From assembly GCA_964537035.1 (NCBI GenBank), contig CAZIAK010000015.1, forward strand, positions 1-64,000: a stretch of DNA of 64,000 nucleotides. Direction: 5' to 3'. The position numbers and the translations under genes were made by a program. Position 1 is the stretch's first letter; the number at the start of each line of letters is the position of its first letter. Shown piece after piece: positions 52,990 through 61,942 of the stretch. Below the pieces are notes generated by a model. It did not search any database and was not told where the DNA came from. It saw only the letters and a list, made by a program, of their open reading frames with translations. Source of the DNA: CAZIAK01 sp964537035 (lineage in GTDB: Bacteria; Planctomycetota; B15-G4).

Positions 52990-55900
52990 TCAGAGGCTTC
53001 CCAGATAGGCGATCAGGTCGCGCATCTCGCCCGGGGTCAGGGTGACGTCCAGCCCTTCGGGCATGGCGGACAGGCCTGCCCGTCGCTCGTCGATGTCTGC
53101 GCTGGCAAGCTCGTGCAGCTCGCCCTCCCCGTCGAGCAGAGACACCGTGTGGTCGTCTTCAGACACCACTCGCCCGGAGACGATGGTGCCGTCCTTCATG
53201 AACACGAGCGTGCCCCCATAGCCCGGGGACTGGCGCCGGTTGGGGTCGACGATCGCGGTCAGCATCTGCAGCCGGGTCAGGCGCTGGCCTACACGGGCGA
53301 GATCTGGCCCCACGCGGAAGCCGCTGTCGCTGTCCGTGTTGTGGCAGCGCTGGCAGGCCAGGGTGCTGCGCTCGAAGACGTTGCGGCCCTCGTTGGCGTG
53401 GCCGCCGAACAGGGTGTCGAGCCAGGGCAGCAGCAGGTCGTCGTCGAACTCATCGTCGTCATCGTCTGCTGCGTCAGCTCGGGCCTCGGCGGTGGCGCCA
53501 TGGGTCAGCCCACTCGCCCCATGGGCCGGAACGCCACGGCCAGCGGCCTGTCGCGGATCGGCCAGGCCCCGGGCCTTCGCAGCCTGCACCAGATCGAGGG
53601 CCAGCTCGGGGGAGACCAGGCCGGCGTCGAGGCGCTGCAGCTGCTCGGCGAGCAGGGCATCGGCTCCGGGGAGATCGCCAGCGCTGCCCAGAATCTGGTA
53701 CGCCACTCGCCGCTCGGACACCTCGCCGTCCCGAGCGATGGCGGGCAACCAGCGCCAGGCCTGGCTGGCGGGCATGGCTCGCAACGCAGGCAGGGCCGCG
53801 GCGCGCAGGGCGCCGTCGCTGTCCGCCAAGGCGCTGTCGAGCAACGCGCTGTCGAAACCCGGACTCTCGTCGAACTCCTGGACCTCGTCAGGCTGCTGGC
53901 CTTCGTCGCTCTGCGGCCAGTCGATCAGCGCTGTGAGTGCGGCCACCCGGGTCGCGGAGGGCTGGCCGTTGTCCCGCACCCAGTCGGCCAGCAACGGTCG
54001 CTGATCGGCGGCGGCGCAACTGCTGACGAGCTCGATGAAGGCCACGGCCACCGCAGCGGGGGGGCTGTCGTCGCCAGCGGGTGGGTCGTCATTCTGCTGC
54101 GTTGTGAACGTCTGGCCCAGCTCGGCGGCCAGCAGAGGCAAGAACGAACCGTCGCGAAGACCGAGGGGGCGCCAGTCGCCCATGACCGGGTCGCGAGAAG
54201 AGGGCTCGGCCCACTCGGCGAGCATCTCCAGGGCCTCGACGCGCAGGGCGTCCGGGGCGTCGTCTCGCGAGGCGAAGGCGGCCACGCGACGGGCGTGGAG
54301 CTCGGCGCCCAGGGCCCGGTTGGCGGCCAGGACCCGGCGCACGAACGCCGCGGTGGGCAGCTCGTCTTCGACCATGAACCGCGTGAGCAGATCCGCGGGC
54401 TGGTCGGCCCCGGGCTGCGGCCAGGCCAGCAGCTCTGCCAGGGACGCCGTGGCTCCCTCGACGGGCACATCGTGAATGGCTCGGGCCACTTCGAGGGCCA
54501 GCAGGGCTGCGTCGTCGGCGTAGGGGTCGAGGGTCAGGGTCTGCAGCACATTGCCCAGCAACGGCGATTTCAGGCGGCGCAGAGCCAGCACCGCGCCCAT
54601 GCGTACGTGGGGCGAGTCGTGCTGGGTGAGCTGCCAGACATCGTGCTCAGAGGTCGTGCCCAGAAGAGCCATCACCGCGCCGTGACGCAGGGTCACGTCG
54701 TCGGCTCCCGCGTCGTCGAACAGCTGCACCAGCGCTTCGCCCAAGGCCGGTTGCAACAGGGGCTGAGGGCCGAGGAGACCTGCGGCAAGGGCCGCGAACA
54801 AGCGCACCCGCGGTGCGTCGTCGCTGAGCCCGGCGAGCAGCGCGGTCGCCGCTCGGTCATGGTTTTCGTCGCCCAGGACGCGCCACGCCTGCGCGCGCAG
54901 TTCAGCCTCGCCGTCACGGGTCATGGCCAGCACGGCCTCAAGGGCGGTCCGTCGATTGCTGCTGTCGTTGCCACGGTCGACCATGCCCAGCCCCCAGAGA
55001 CCGTGCAGTCTGGCGAACAGGCTCTGGGCAGACATGGCAGCGTTCTTGAGCGCGGACAACCCGTCGTCACCGCGGTCGACCAGCTCAAACTGTGCGGCCT
55101 GGCGCACACGCAGATCGGCATGGTCGAGCAGTGTGTCCAGCTCGGTGACGGTGCGCGCCGTCATGCCCTCGCTCAGGAGCAGCGCGGTCTGCAAGACCAG
55201 GGGGTCGTCGGCCAGGTCCTTGTCGCTGGCCCGAAAGACGCGCCCCTTGCCCGTGCGGTTCCAGCCTTCGACCCAGTCGGTGAAGTAGAGGGCGCCGTCT
55301 GGCCCGAAGTCGCAGTCGGTGACCAGCGTGTCCCACAAGAAGTGGTCGCGGCCGACCAGGGTGAATCCCGCGCCGTCGGGTTCGACCGCGAAGCTGTGCA
55401 CGCCGCTCCACTGTTGCCCGCCGAGAAAGTCGCAGAGGAAGAAGTGTTCGTTGTAGGCCGCCGACAGGCCCACGCCCGGGTAGTAGGCCAGTCCCGAGGG
55501 GCCGTTGGCGATGTTGTCCACCGGGGGCAGCAGGTAGGCGGCCTGGCCGTCGTGGCGGGGGTGCCAGAGCTGCTCGTCGTTCCAGGGGCCCCGGCTCACG
55601 GGCTCGTTGATCCACTGATAGCTGAAGCGCCAGCCAGAGTCGCCGCCCTGCACCAGGTGCACCCAGCGGGCTTCGTCGCCACCGTCGCTGTTGTTGTCCC
55701 CGGTCCACAGGTTGCCGTAGGCGTCGAAGACCAGGTCTTGGGGATTGCGCAGGCCGGTGGCGAAGATCTCGAGCTCGCCGCCGTCGAGGTTGCAGCGCAG
55801 CACCGCGCCGGTGTGGGCGTGGTCGATGACACCGTCGTCGGTCTCGACGTGCAGCGAGCGGTCGCCGATGGAGAAGTACAGCCGGCCGTCGGGGCCGATG

Positions 55901-56754
55901 CGCAGGCCGTGCAGGTCATGCCCCAGCAGCCCGGTCTTCACGCCGTAGCCGCTGCTCAGGGCGCGCCGCTCGTCGGCCACGTCGTCGCCGTCGTTGTCCC
56001 GCAGCCACCACAGGTCGGGGATGCAGGTGTAGTAGACGGCGCCGTCGTGGGCCAGCACGCTGGCGCCGATGCCTGCGGCCGGGTCGTTGAAGCCGTCGGC
56101 GAACACGGTCGAGCGGTCGCCCACGCCGTCACCGTCCGTGTCACGGATCAACACCAGCCGGTCGTGCTCGGCGGAGTAGTCGGCGAAGTCGTCCCCCTCG
56201 AAGCGGGCGATGTAGGCCACACGGTCGGCCACGGTCTGTGCTGCCAGGTCGTCGTCGAGCCAGTCCCAGTGTTCACGGATGTCGGTCACGCCTGCGTGGT
56301 GGCGGTGGGTCTCGCCCACGTAGACCGAGCCGTCGTTGTCGATCCACAGGCAGACCGGGTTGGCCAGCAGGGGTTCGGCGGCGAAGAGATCGACGGTGAT
56401 GCCTTCGGCGCTGGTGATCGCCGCCATGGCTGGCCGCCACTCGTCGGAGGCTTCGGCGACGGCAGGGGAGTAGCCTTCCGTCTCGCCGTCGACGCTGGCG
56501 CTCGTGTCAGCGTCGATCATGGCGCCGGTCGTGGCCTGGGCCTCCGCGCCGTTCTGCTCGTCGTCGCTCTGCCAGGCCCGGGCCGGCGTCGCAAAGACCA
56601 TCAAGGCGATGGCGAGCCACCACCGAGAGCTGTGGGCTGCAGCGCTGCGGCTGAGCCCGCTGATGAACCTGCGGCTGAGCCCGTTACCACGGGCGGGCGT
56701 CAACATCCGAGAGCTGTCGAGCGCGTGGGCGTGACCGAGCATGGAGGGGGCCAT
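52990..56754 (-). CDS. PVC-type secreted dehydrogenase with HEAT repeats and C-terminal heme (CxxCH) domain
   Basis: The stop of the upstream TIM-barrel gene overlaps the ATG at 56754 (TGATG), which sets the start; longer frames are not needed. The 1254-residue protein has a long n-region and a signal at WWLAIALMVFATPARAW. Residues 100-500 are a glucose-dehydrogenase-like propeller (the PVC membrane-bound dehydrogenase domain, TIGR02604 type), with FAAEPLLANPVCLWIDNDGSVYVGETH (key words) and GPDGALYFTDWVEGW. Residues 520-1100 are HEAT-like helical pairs. The C-terminus is the cytochrome-like heme domain: CQRCH near 1131, then DGTIVSGRVVSEDDHTVSL and TPGEMRDLIAYLGSL. It would oxidise a sugar or polyol and pass electrons to heme. 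Confidence 0.9.
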   Translation of the reverse strand: MAPSMLGHAHALDSSRMLTPARGNGLSRRFISGLSRSAAAHSSRWWLAIALMVFATPARAWQSDDEQNGAEAQATTGAMIDADTSASVDGETEGYSPAVAEASDEWRPAMAAITSAEGITVDLFAAEPLLANPVCLWIDNDGSVYVGETHRHHAGVTDIREHWDWLDDDLAAQTVADRVAYIARFEGDDFADYSAEHDRLVLIRDTDGDGVGDRSTVFADGFNDPAAGIGASVLAHDGAVYYTCIPDLWWLRDNDGDDVADERRALSSGYGVKTGLLGHDLHGLRIGPDGRLYFSIGDRSLHVETDDGVIDHAHTGAVLRCNLDGGELEIFATGLRNPQDLVFDAYGNLWTGDNNSDGGDEARWVHLVQGGDSGWRFSYQWINEPVSRGPWNDEQLWHPRHDGQAAYLLPPVDNIANGPSGLAYYPGVGLSAAYNEHFFLCDFLGGQQWSGVHSFAVEPDGAGFTLVGRDHFLWDTLVTDCDFGPDGALYFTDWVEGWNRTGKGRVFRASDKDLADDPLVLQTALLLSEGMTARTVTELDTLLDHADLRVRQAAQFELVDRGDDGLSALKNAAMSAQSLFARLHGLWGLGMVDRGNDSSNRRTALEAVLAMTRDGEAELRAQAWRVLGDENHDRAATALLAGLSDDAPRVRLFAALAAGLLGPQPLLQPALGEALVQLFDDAGADDVTLRHGAVMALLGTTSEHDVWQLTQHDSPHVRMGAVLALRRLKSPLLGNVLQTLTLDPYADDAALLALEVARAIHDVPVEGATASLAELLAWPQPGADQPADLLTRFMVEDELPTAAFVRRVLAANRALGAELHARRVAAFASRDDAPDALRVEALEMLAEWAEPSSRDPVMGDWRPLGLRDGSFLPLLAAELGQTFTTQQNDDPPAGDDSPPAAVAVAFIELVSSCAAADQRPLLADWVRDNGQPSATRVAALTALIDWPQSDEGQQPDEVQEFDESPGFDSALLDSALADSDGALRAAALPALRAMPASQAWRWLPAIARDGEVSERRVAYQILGSAGDLPGADALLAEQLQRLDAGLVSPELALDLVQAAKARGLADPRQAAGRGVPAHGASGLTHGATAEARADAADDDDDEFDDDLLLPWLDTLFGGHANEGRNVFERSTLACQRCHNTDSDSGFRVGPDLARVGQRLTRLQMLTAIVDPNRRQSPGYGGTLVFMKDGTIVSGRVVSEDDHTVSLLDGEGELHELASADIDERRAGLSAMPEGLDVTLTPGEMRDLIAYLGSL

Positions 56755-57731
56755 CAGCGCGCGGCCGCCATCTCGGCCCGCACCCGCTGCAGCAACCGCT
56801 GGGTCGCCACGATGCCCTCGTGCTCGGACACGCCACCCCCTTCGTACTCGATGCCGATGTATCCGCTGTAGCCAGCCTTCATCACGATGGACAACATGCG
56901 TCGGTAGTCCGTGCCCGTGTCGTTGCCGTCCTCGTCGAAGTCGTTGGTCTTGGCCGACACCGCCTTGGCCCAGGGCATGAGCTGAGCCACGCCCACGTAG
57001 CGGTCGTACCACTCGTCGCCCTGAATGCGAAAGTTGCCGAAGTCGGGGAGGGTGCCCACCCGGGGGTGATCGGCGGTCTCCATGACCGAGGCCAACCAGG
57101 CTCCGTTGGACGAGATGCCCCCGTGGTTCTCCACGATCACGTTGACGTTGTAGTCGTCGCCCACGTCGGCCAGCTGACGCAACGAGTCGGCGGCGTGTTC
57201 ACGCTGTTCGTCTGGCGTGCCGTCGCCCCCGGCGTTGACCCGGATCGAGTGGCAACCCAGGAACGACGCCGCGGCGATCCAGCGAAAGTGGTTGTGCACC
57301 GCTTCCCGTCGGGCGCTGGCATCCTTCACGGCCAGCTGCCCTTCGCCGTCGATCATGATCAGCAGGTTGCGCACGCCCACGTCGTCGGCCCGGCTGCGCA
57401 GCTCGGTGAGGTAGGTCCAATCGGTGGCCTTGTCCTTGAAGAACGAGTTCACGTACTCCACGGCGCCGATGTCGTAGCGCTCACGGGCGACGCCGGGAAA
57501 ATCGAGGTTCTGGATCTGCCCAGAGAAGAGCTCGCGGTGCAGGGACCACTCGGCGAGCGAGATCTTGAAAGGCGGCTCGGCGCCGTCAAATCCCACGGCG
57601 CTTGCACGGTTGGGGGCCATGGCGGCCAGGGCACCCCGGGCGCTGGTGGCCTGTGCTGCCAAAGGAGTCATGACCATGGCGGCGCCCCATGCGCTCGCGC
57701 GGCCCAACAGCTGACGGCGGGTGGGTTCCAT
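56754..57731 (-). CDS. Tat-exported sugar phosphate isomerase/epimerase-like TIM-barrel protein
   Basis: I take ATG 57731-57729: MEPTRRQLLGRASAWGAAMV has the twin-arginine motif, and AGGAG lies about ten bases upstream. The upstream in-frame stretch is the 9-bp repeat and codes only Arg-Pro-His runs. The 325-residue product is an AP-endonuclease-2-like TIM barrel: FKISLAEWSLHRELFSGQIQNLDFPGVARE (in part), VNVIVENHGGISSNG (Glu/His), VGTLPDFGNFR and GYIGIEYEGGGVSEHEGI (Glu). It is the first gene of the operon with the PVC dehydrogenase (TGATG overlap) and the second TIM barrel. It probably acts on the same sugar. Confidence 0.82.
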   Translation of the reverse strand: MEPTRRQLLGRASAWGAAMVMTPLAAQATSARGALAAMAPNRASAVGFDGAEPPFKISLAEWSLHRELFSGQIQNLDFPGVARERYDIGAVEYVNSFFKDKATDWTYLTELRSRADDVGVRNLLIMIDGEGQLAVKDASARREAVHNHFRWIAAASFLGCHSIRVNAGGDGTPDEQREHAADSLRQLADVGDDYNVNVIVENHGGISSNGAWLASVMETADHPRVGTLPDFGNFRIQGDEWYDRYVGVAQLMPWAKAVSAKTNDFDEDGNDTGTDYRRMLSIVMKAGYSGYIGIEYEGGGVSEHEGIVATQRLLQRVRAEMAAAR

Positions 57732-57771
57732 GGGGCTCGTGCTCCTGGGTGGTGTGTTGTGGGGTCGGTGT

Positions 57772-57825
57772 GGTCGATGGGGTCGATGGGGTCGACGGGG
57801 TCGACGGGGTCGACGGGGTCGACGG
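57772..57825. repeat. Six 9-bp tandem repeats between the TIM-barrel and antiporter genes
   Basis: Two GGTCGATGG units then four GGTCGACGG units, with a degenerate unit before them. It lies between the start of the Tat TIM-barrel gene and the end of the antiporter gene. Copy number is a slippage site that could alter the operon's upstream spacing. Confidence 0.75.
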
Positions 57826-57834
57826 GGCGCTGGC

Positions 57835-59130
57835 TCAGCTCTCGACGGCGTCGCTGGTCTCACGGGGGATCATGGCAGCCATCCGGCCAACCGTCAGCCC
57901 TTGCACGAAGATTGAGAAGACCACCACCATGTAGGTGGCGACCAACAGGGTGTTGCGGGTCTCGGCGGGTATGGCGTTGCCGAGCGAAAGAGCCAGGGCG
58001 ATGGAGATGCCACCGCGCAGCCCACCCCAGGTCATCATCTTGATCGCGTGGGGGGTGAACGAGCGCCGCCGCTTGAGCGCCGTCACCGTGCCACCCACCG
58101 AGAGGAAGCGCGCTGCCAGGGTCAGGGGGATGGCCAGCAGTCCCAAGCCCATGGCCGCGCCGTCGAAGGTCAGCAGCAGCACCTCCATGCCCAGCAGCAC
58201 GAACAGCACCACGTTCAGGATGCCGTCGATCAGCTCCCAGAACGTGTCGAGATGGCCCCGCGTCTTGTCGGACATGCCGAAGCGCCGGCCCGTGTTGCCT
58301 ACCAGCAGACCGGCCACCACGGCGGTGAGCGGGCCGGACGTGTGCATGGCCATGGCCCCAGCGTAGAGCCCCATGCAGAGCGCCAGGGTGAGCAGCACCT
58401 CGACCACGTAGTCGTCCACAGCCCGCAGCATGAGAAAGACGATCCAGCCGCCGGCCAGGCCGAGGACCACGGCGCCCAGAACCTCTTGAGCGAAGAACGT
58501 GGCCACGCCCGCCGCGTCCAGGCTCGGGCCATGGCCTGCACCGTGAGCGTCTCCAGCCTGCGCTGCCGACAGTCCCAACAAGACGGTGAAGACCACCACG
58601 CCGATGCCGTCGTTGAACAGCGACTCGCCGGTGATCTTGGTCTCGAGGCTCTTGGGTACATTCGCCTTCTTGAGGATGCCCAGCACGGCGATGGGGTCGG
58701 TGGGTGCGATCAAGGCGCCGAAGACCATGGCGTGCATGAGCTGCAGTTCGACGCCCAGCAGAGGCGCGGCGGCCCACAGCCCGCAGCCCACCAGGGCCGT
58801 GCTCAGCAGCACTCCCACCGTGGCCAGGATGCCGATGACCCAGCGTTGCCCCCGCAGATCTTCGAGGTCGATGTGCAGCGAGCCGGCGAAGAGCAGAAAC
58901 GCGAGCATCACGTCGAGCAGGCTGTGGCCCAGATCGAAGCGCTTGAGCAGGGCCTCGACCGGGTCGGTGAGGTGGGCGCCGAGGGCGTCCGCCAGGGCTA
59001 GCCCGAGGCACATGACCAGGGCCACGAGCATGACGCCGATGCTGCTGGGCAGTCCGATGAAGCGGTGGTTGAACCAGGCCAGCAGGGCGGCGGTGGCGAT
59101 GACCAGCGAGAGAAACGTGAAGGCATCCAT
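57835..59130 (-). CDS. CPA1-family Na+/H+ antiporter (NhaP type)
   Basis: A 431-residue membrane protein with about 12 hydrophobic segments. The ion-binding core is recognised in ALIAPTDPIAVLGILKKANVPKSLETKITGESLFNDGIGVVVF (key parts: APTDPIAV near 148-155 and GESLFNDGIGVVVF near 173-186, including the paired Asp/Asn), plus HLDTFWELIDGILNVVLFVLLGME and WGGLRGGISIALALSL in the C-terminal half. CPA1 antiporters exchange Na+ or K+ for H+ for pH and salt control. The start ATG lies in MDAFTFLSLVIATAALLAWF. It is not coupled to neighbours. Confidence 0.92.
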   Translation of the reverse strand: MDAFTFLSLVIATAALLAWFNHRFIGLPSSIGVMLVALVMCLGLALADALGAHLTDPVEALLKRFDLGHSLLDVMLAFLLFAGSLHIDLEDLRGQRWVIGILATVGVLLSTALVGCGLWAAAPLLGVELQLMHAMVFGALIAPTDPIAVLGILKKANVPKSLETKITGESLFNDGIGVVVFTVLLGLSAAQAGDAHGAGHGPSLDAAGVATFFAQEVLGAVVLGLAGGWIVFLMLRAVDDYVVEVLLTLALCMGLYAGAMAMHTSGPLTAVVAGLLVGNTGRRFGMSDKTRGHLDTFWELIDGILNVVLFVLLGMEVLLLTFDGAAMGLGLLAIPLTLAARFLSVGGTVTALKRRRSFTPHAIKMMTWGGLRGGISIALALSLGNAIPAETRNTLLVATYMVVVFSIFVQGLTVGRMAAMIPRETSDAVES

Positions 59131-59267
59131 GGGCTGCAGGGACAGGCCGTAGCCGCTCCGCCTGGGGACGTGTGATGTGTGTCGCGAGGCCAGTCTGGCC
59201 TATTTGGCCACAGCGGGGCAGAAGTCCGTGATTCGGTCAGCCTCGGGCGCTGGCGCAGCTGTGGTGG

Positions 59268-61775
59268 TCAGCCCTCGCCGTCGAAGCTGCACCCTGGGCC
59301 CATGCCGATGGGGCTGCCCGGGGGTGGGGCGGCGGGGGACAGTCGTGGCGTGTGCACTTCGCCGGGCCTGGAGAGGTGCCGGGCCAGGTCGCTGCGCAGG
59401 AGGGCTCGGTGGGCAGTCCAGGCCGGGTCGTCACCGGGCCCGCCGGACCGGGCCTCAAGCCGCGTGACGAGTTCGCTGATGGTGGCTTCGGCGGCACCCC
59501 GGACCTCGTGGGAGGCGGCGCTGTTGCGAGCCAGGCCCGTGAGCCCGTCCGCCACCACACGCTGGGTGATGCGGGTGAGCGCAGCCAGCCGAGGCGTGGC
59601 CGCTGGGCTGGCGAAGGCAGCGTCCACCAGAGCCTGGAGCAGCTCATGGAGGGATGGGGACGCTCCGTCTTTGCGGTGCTGGTCCACCAGCCGCCCGCAG
59701 CGCTGGGGCTGGAGCAGGCCCTCCACCACCATCTGGGCCGCCACGGCTGCGGCCTCCAGAGGGTCGAAGGTCAGGCCCTGGCGGCTGGGCAGCTCTTCGG
59801 CGGAGCGGCCCGTGCTGGGGTGGGCCGGGGCCAGCAGCTCCAGGGCGACGTCTGAGATGTCGAGGACCTCTGGGGCGAGGGCCGACAGGACCACGTCGAG
59901 GGCCGCCCGTTGTCGAGCACCGTCGACCGCTCGGGGGCCCGGCCGGCCGTCCCCCGCGAGGGAGTGGTCGTAGAGCACGCCGCCGATGACCTTGGTGGCC
60001 GCTTCGAGTTGGTAGCGATGGTGCAGGTACACCGGCGCGAAGACCCGGCCCAGATCGCTCTGTGAGCGGCCGGGGGACAGGCGGCTGCTGTCGAAGCTGG
60101 CCATGGCGGTGGCGCGCACGGCCAGGGTGCGGCGCAGGGCGGCCACCGGGTCGGCGCCCGTGTCCCAGAGGCTGGCCCGGGGCTCGGCGGACCAGGGCAT
60201 GCGGGCGTCGGCGTCAGACAGGTACGGCGGCAAGGGCTCGGTGGCAGCGGCGATGAGGTCGTCGAGGCGCCGGGGGGCGGGGAGGCCGGCACCTTCGGCC
60301 GGGCTGGCCGGGTCGGTGGGTCCGTAGAGCCAGGAGATGGCCAGGCGATCCCAGGGGCCCGAGCCCACGCCGTAGGCAGCGGAGGCGTCGATGGCGCCGT
60401 CGTCGTCGAGGGTCAGGTAGGGCGCCGGGTAGTCCATGACCGAGCCGTTGCCCAGGGTGCTGGCGGCGAAGTTATGGGCCAATCCCAGGGTGTGGCCCAC
60501 CTCATGGGCTGCCAGCTGGCGTATGCGGGACAGGGCCAGCGCTGCGTTGCGGCTGTCGTCCACCCCGAGCAGCCCGTCGAACAGCAGTTGATCTTGATGC
60601 ACTCGTTGCGAGCCCAGGGACACGTGGCCCTTGATGATCTCGCCGGTGCGGGGGTCGGTGATCGAGTGGCCGTAGCTCCAGCCCCGGGTCGAACGGTGGA
60701 CCCACTCGATGACGTTGTAGCGCACGTCGAGGGGGTGGATGCCCTCGGGCAGCAGCTCGACGGAGAACGCGTCGGGGTATCCCGCGGCGGCGAAGGCCTG
60801 TGTCCACCAGGAGGCGCCGCTGAGCAGGGCGCTGCGCACGGGCTCAGGCGCTCCTCGGTCGACGTAGTAGACGATGCGATCCTCGGGGGATTGCAGCCGA
60901 TGACGGACCGCCAGGCGCCGAGTGCTGGGTTGTCCCAGGGGCGTCGATGTGTCCGTGTAGGTGATGGGAAAGGCGCCGGCCCGGGGGTCGAGGGACAGGG
61001 CTGCGTAGTCGTCGTCTGGCAGCCGCACGAACGACTGATGCTGCACCAGGGTGACCGCGTCGGACTGGGGCGTGACGGCTCGGACCAGTCCCCCTGGCTT
61101 CTGCCCGCTGAACGTGAGCAGGGCCTCGAACTCCAGGTTGTCTGCGAAGGCCAGGGCGGCGCCGGTGTCGATCACGCTGCGCTGGCTGTCCAGGCTCCAG
61201 CTGCCCTGGCCGGCGCCGTTGAGGGCGCGCGCAGAGCCATGGGCGTCGCGCAGAACCCAGCTGCTCAGGTCGATGAGGCAGGGGCCGCCCTCGCTCTCGG
61301 CCACCACGTCTGTGGCCCAGAGTACCGAGGTGGCGAACGACTCCTCGCTGGCCAGGCGCTCGGCGGGGTCAGCCAGGGGCGCCCGAAAGCCCAGGTTCGG
61401 TTGGTGGATGAGCACCCGGTTGCCGTGCCGACGAAACTCGATCAGCTTCGCCGCACCCCACTTGCCCCGATCGAGACCCACCGGGTTGCTGCCCAGCCCC
61501 GTGCGCAGTCCCTCGACGGAGAGGCAGGTGGCCAGGGGGGACGAGTCGGCGGGGGCGCCTGGCAGCTCCAGCAGGATCTTGCCCGCGCTGTCGTCGACCC
61601 AGACCGTGAACAGGCCGTCCAGCCGTCGCAGGTCAGCGGTGGCTTCGCTGAGGTCGGGCAAGTCGGCGAGCGCTCGGTCTGGAGCCGCGGCCTCGGCCTG
61701 CCCCAGCGCGCTGCAGGCGCCGCTGAGCGCTGCGGCTCCGAGCAGGAGCAACAGTGGTCGCACAGTGTTGAGCAT
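59268..61775 (-). CDS. Secreted zinc metalloprotease (DUF4953/DUF5117-like)
   Basis: ATG 61775-61773 with GGGAG six bases upstream gives 835 residues starting MLNTVRPLLLLLGAAALSGACSAL, a signal peptide with a possible lipobox (LSGAC). Residues 30-370 are beta-rich. The metzincin-like zinc motif HEVGHTLGLAHN lies near residue 430 (HExxHxxGxxH), followed by VMDYPAPYLTLDDDGAID-like Met-turn sequence and a helical C-terminal half. Planctomycete and Bacteroidetes relatives are annotated as zinc-dependent metalloproteases with DUF4953/DUF5117 names. It is probably for extracellular protein breakdown. It lies on the same strand as the unknown secreted protein upstream but 167 bases away. Confidence 0.85.
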   Translation of the reverse strand: MLNTVRPLLLLLGAAALSGACSALGQAEAAAPDRALADLPDLSEATADLRRLDGLFTVWVDDSAGKILLELPGAPADSSPLATCLSVEGLRTGLGSNPVGLDRGKWGAAKLIEFRRHGNRVLIHQPNLGFRAPLADPAERLASEESFATSVLWATDVVAESEGGPCLIDLSSWVLRDAHGSARALNGAGQGSWSLDSQRSVIDTGAALAFADNLEFEALLTFSGQKPGGLVRAVTPQSDAVTLVQHQSFVRLPDDDYAALSLDPRAGAFPITYTDTSTPLGQPSTRRLAVRHRLQSPEDRIVYYVDRGAPEPVRSALLSGASWWTQAFAAAGYPDAFSVELLPEGIHPLDVRYNVIEWVHRSTRGWSYGHSITDPRTGEIIKGHVSLGSQRVHQDQLLFDGLLGVDDSRNAALALSRIRQLAAHEVGHTLGLAHNFAASTLGNGSVMDYPAPYLTLDDDGAIDASAAYGVGSGPWDRLAISWLYGPTDPASPAEGAGLPAPRRLDDLIAAATEPLPPYLSDADARMPWSAEPRASLWDTGADPVAALRRTLAVRATAMASFDSSRLSPGRSQSDLGRVFAPVYLHHRYQLEAATKVIGGVLYDHSLAGDGRPGPRAVDGARQRAALDVVLSALAPEVLDISDVALELLAPAHPSTGRSAEELPSRQGLTFDPLEAAAVAAQMVVEGLLQPQRCGRLVDQHRKDGASPSLHELLQALVDAAFASPAATPRLAALTRITQRVVADGLTGLARNSAASHEVRGAAEATISELVTRLEARSGGPGDDPAWTAHRALLRSDLARHLSRPGEVHTPRLSPAAPPPGSPIGMGPGCSFDGEG

Positions 61776-61942
61776 GACGATCTCCCGGGCCGAGCAGCCG
61801 GGGCACCCTTGTGGCCCCTCGGCGGCTCCATGGCCGCACACCGTGGGCCAGGAGAGCGGTGCTCGTCAAGCCTGTGGGCCACCCACGGTGGCTCGGCAAG
61901 GGCCGAGGCGCTCAGTGAGTCGCCCAGGCGAGGGAGGGAGGC

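Noticed and set aside
52921..56871. Very long plus-strand open frame (1316 codons)
   Set aside because: Lies opposite the PVC dehydrogenase, which has clear domain motifs; the plus product is low-complexity Val/Gly/Gln.
57763..57834. Short coding region formed by GSTGSTG or RPRRP repeats
   Set aside because: Only the 9-bp tandem repeat is translated; it lies between genes and has no ribosome-binding site.
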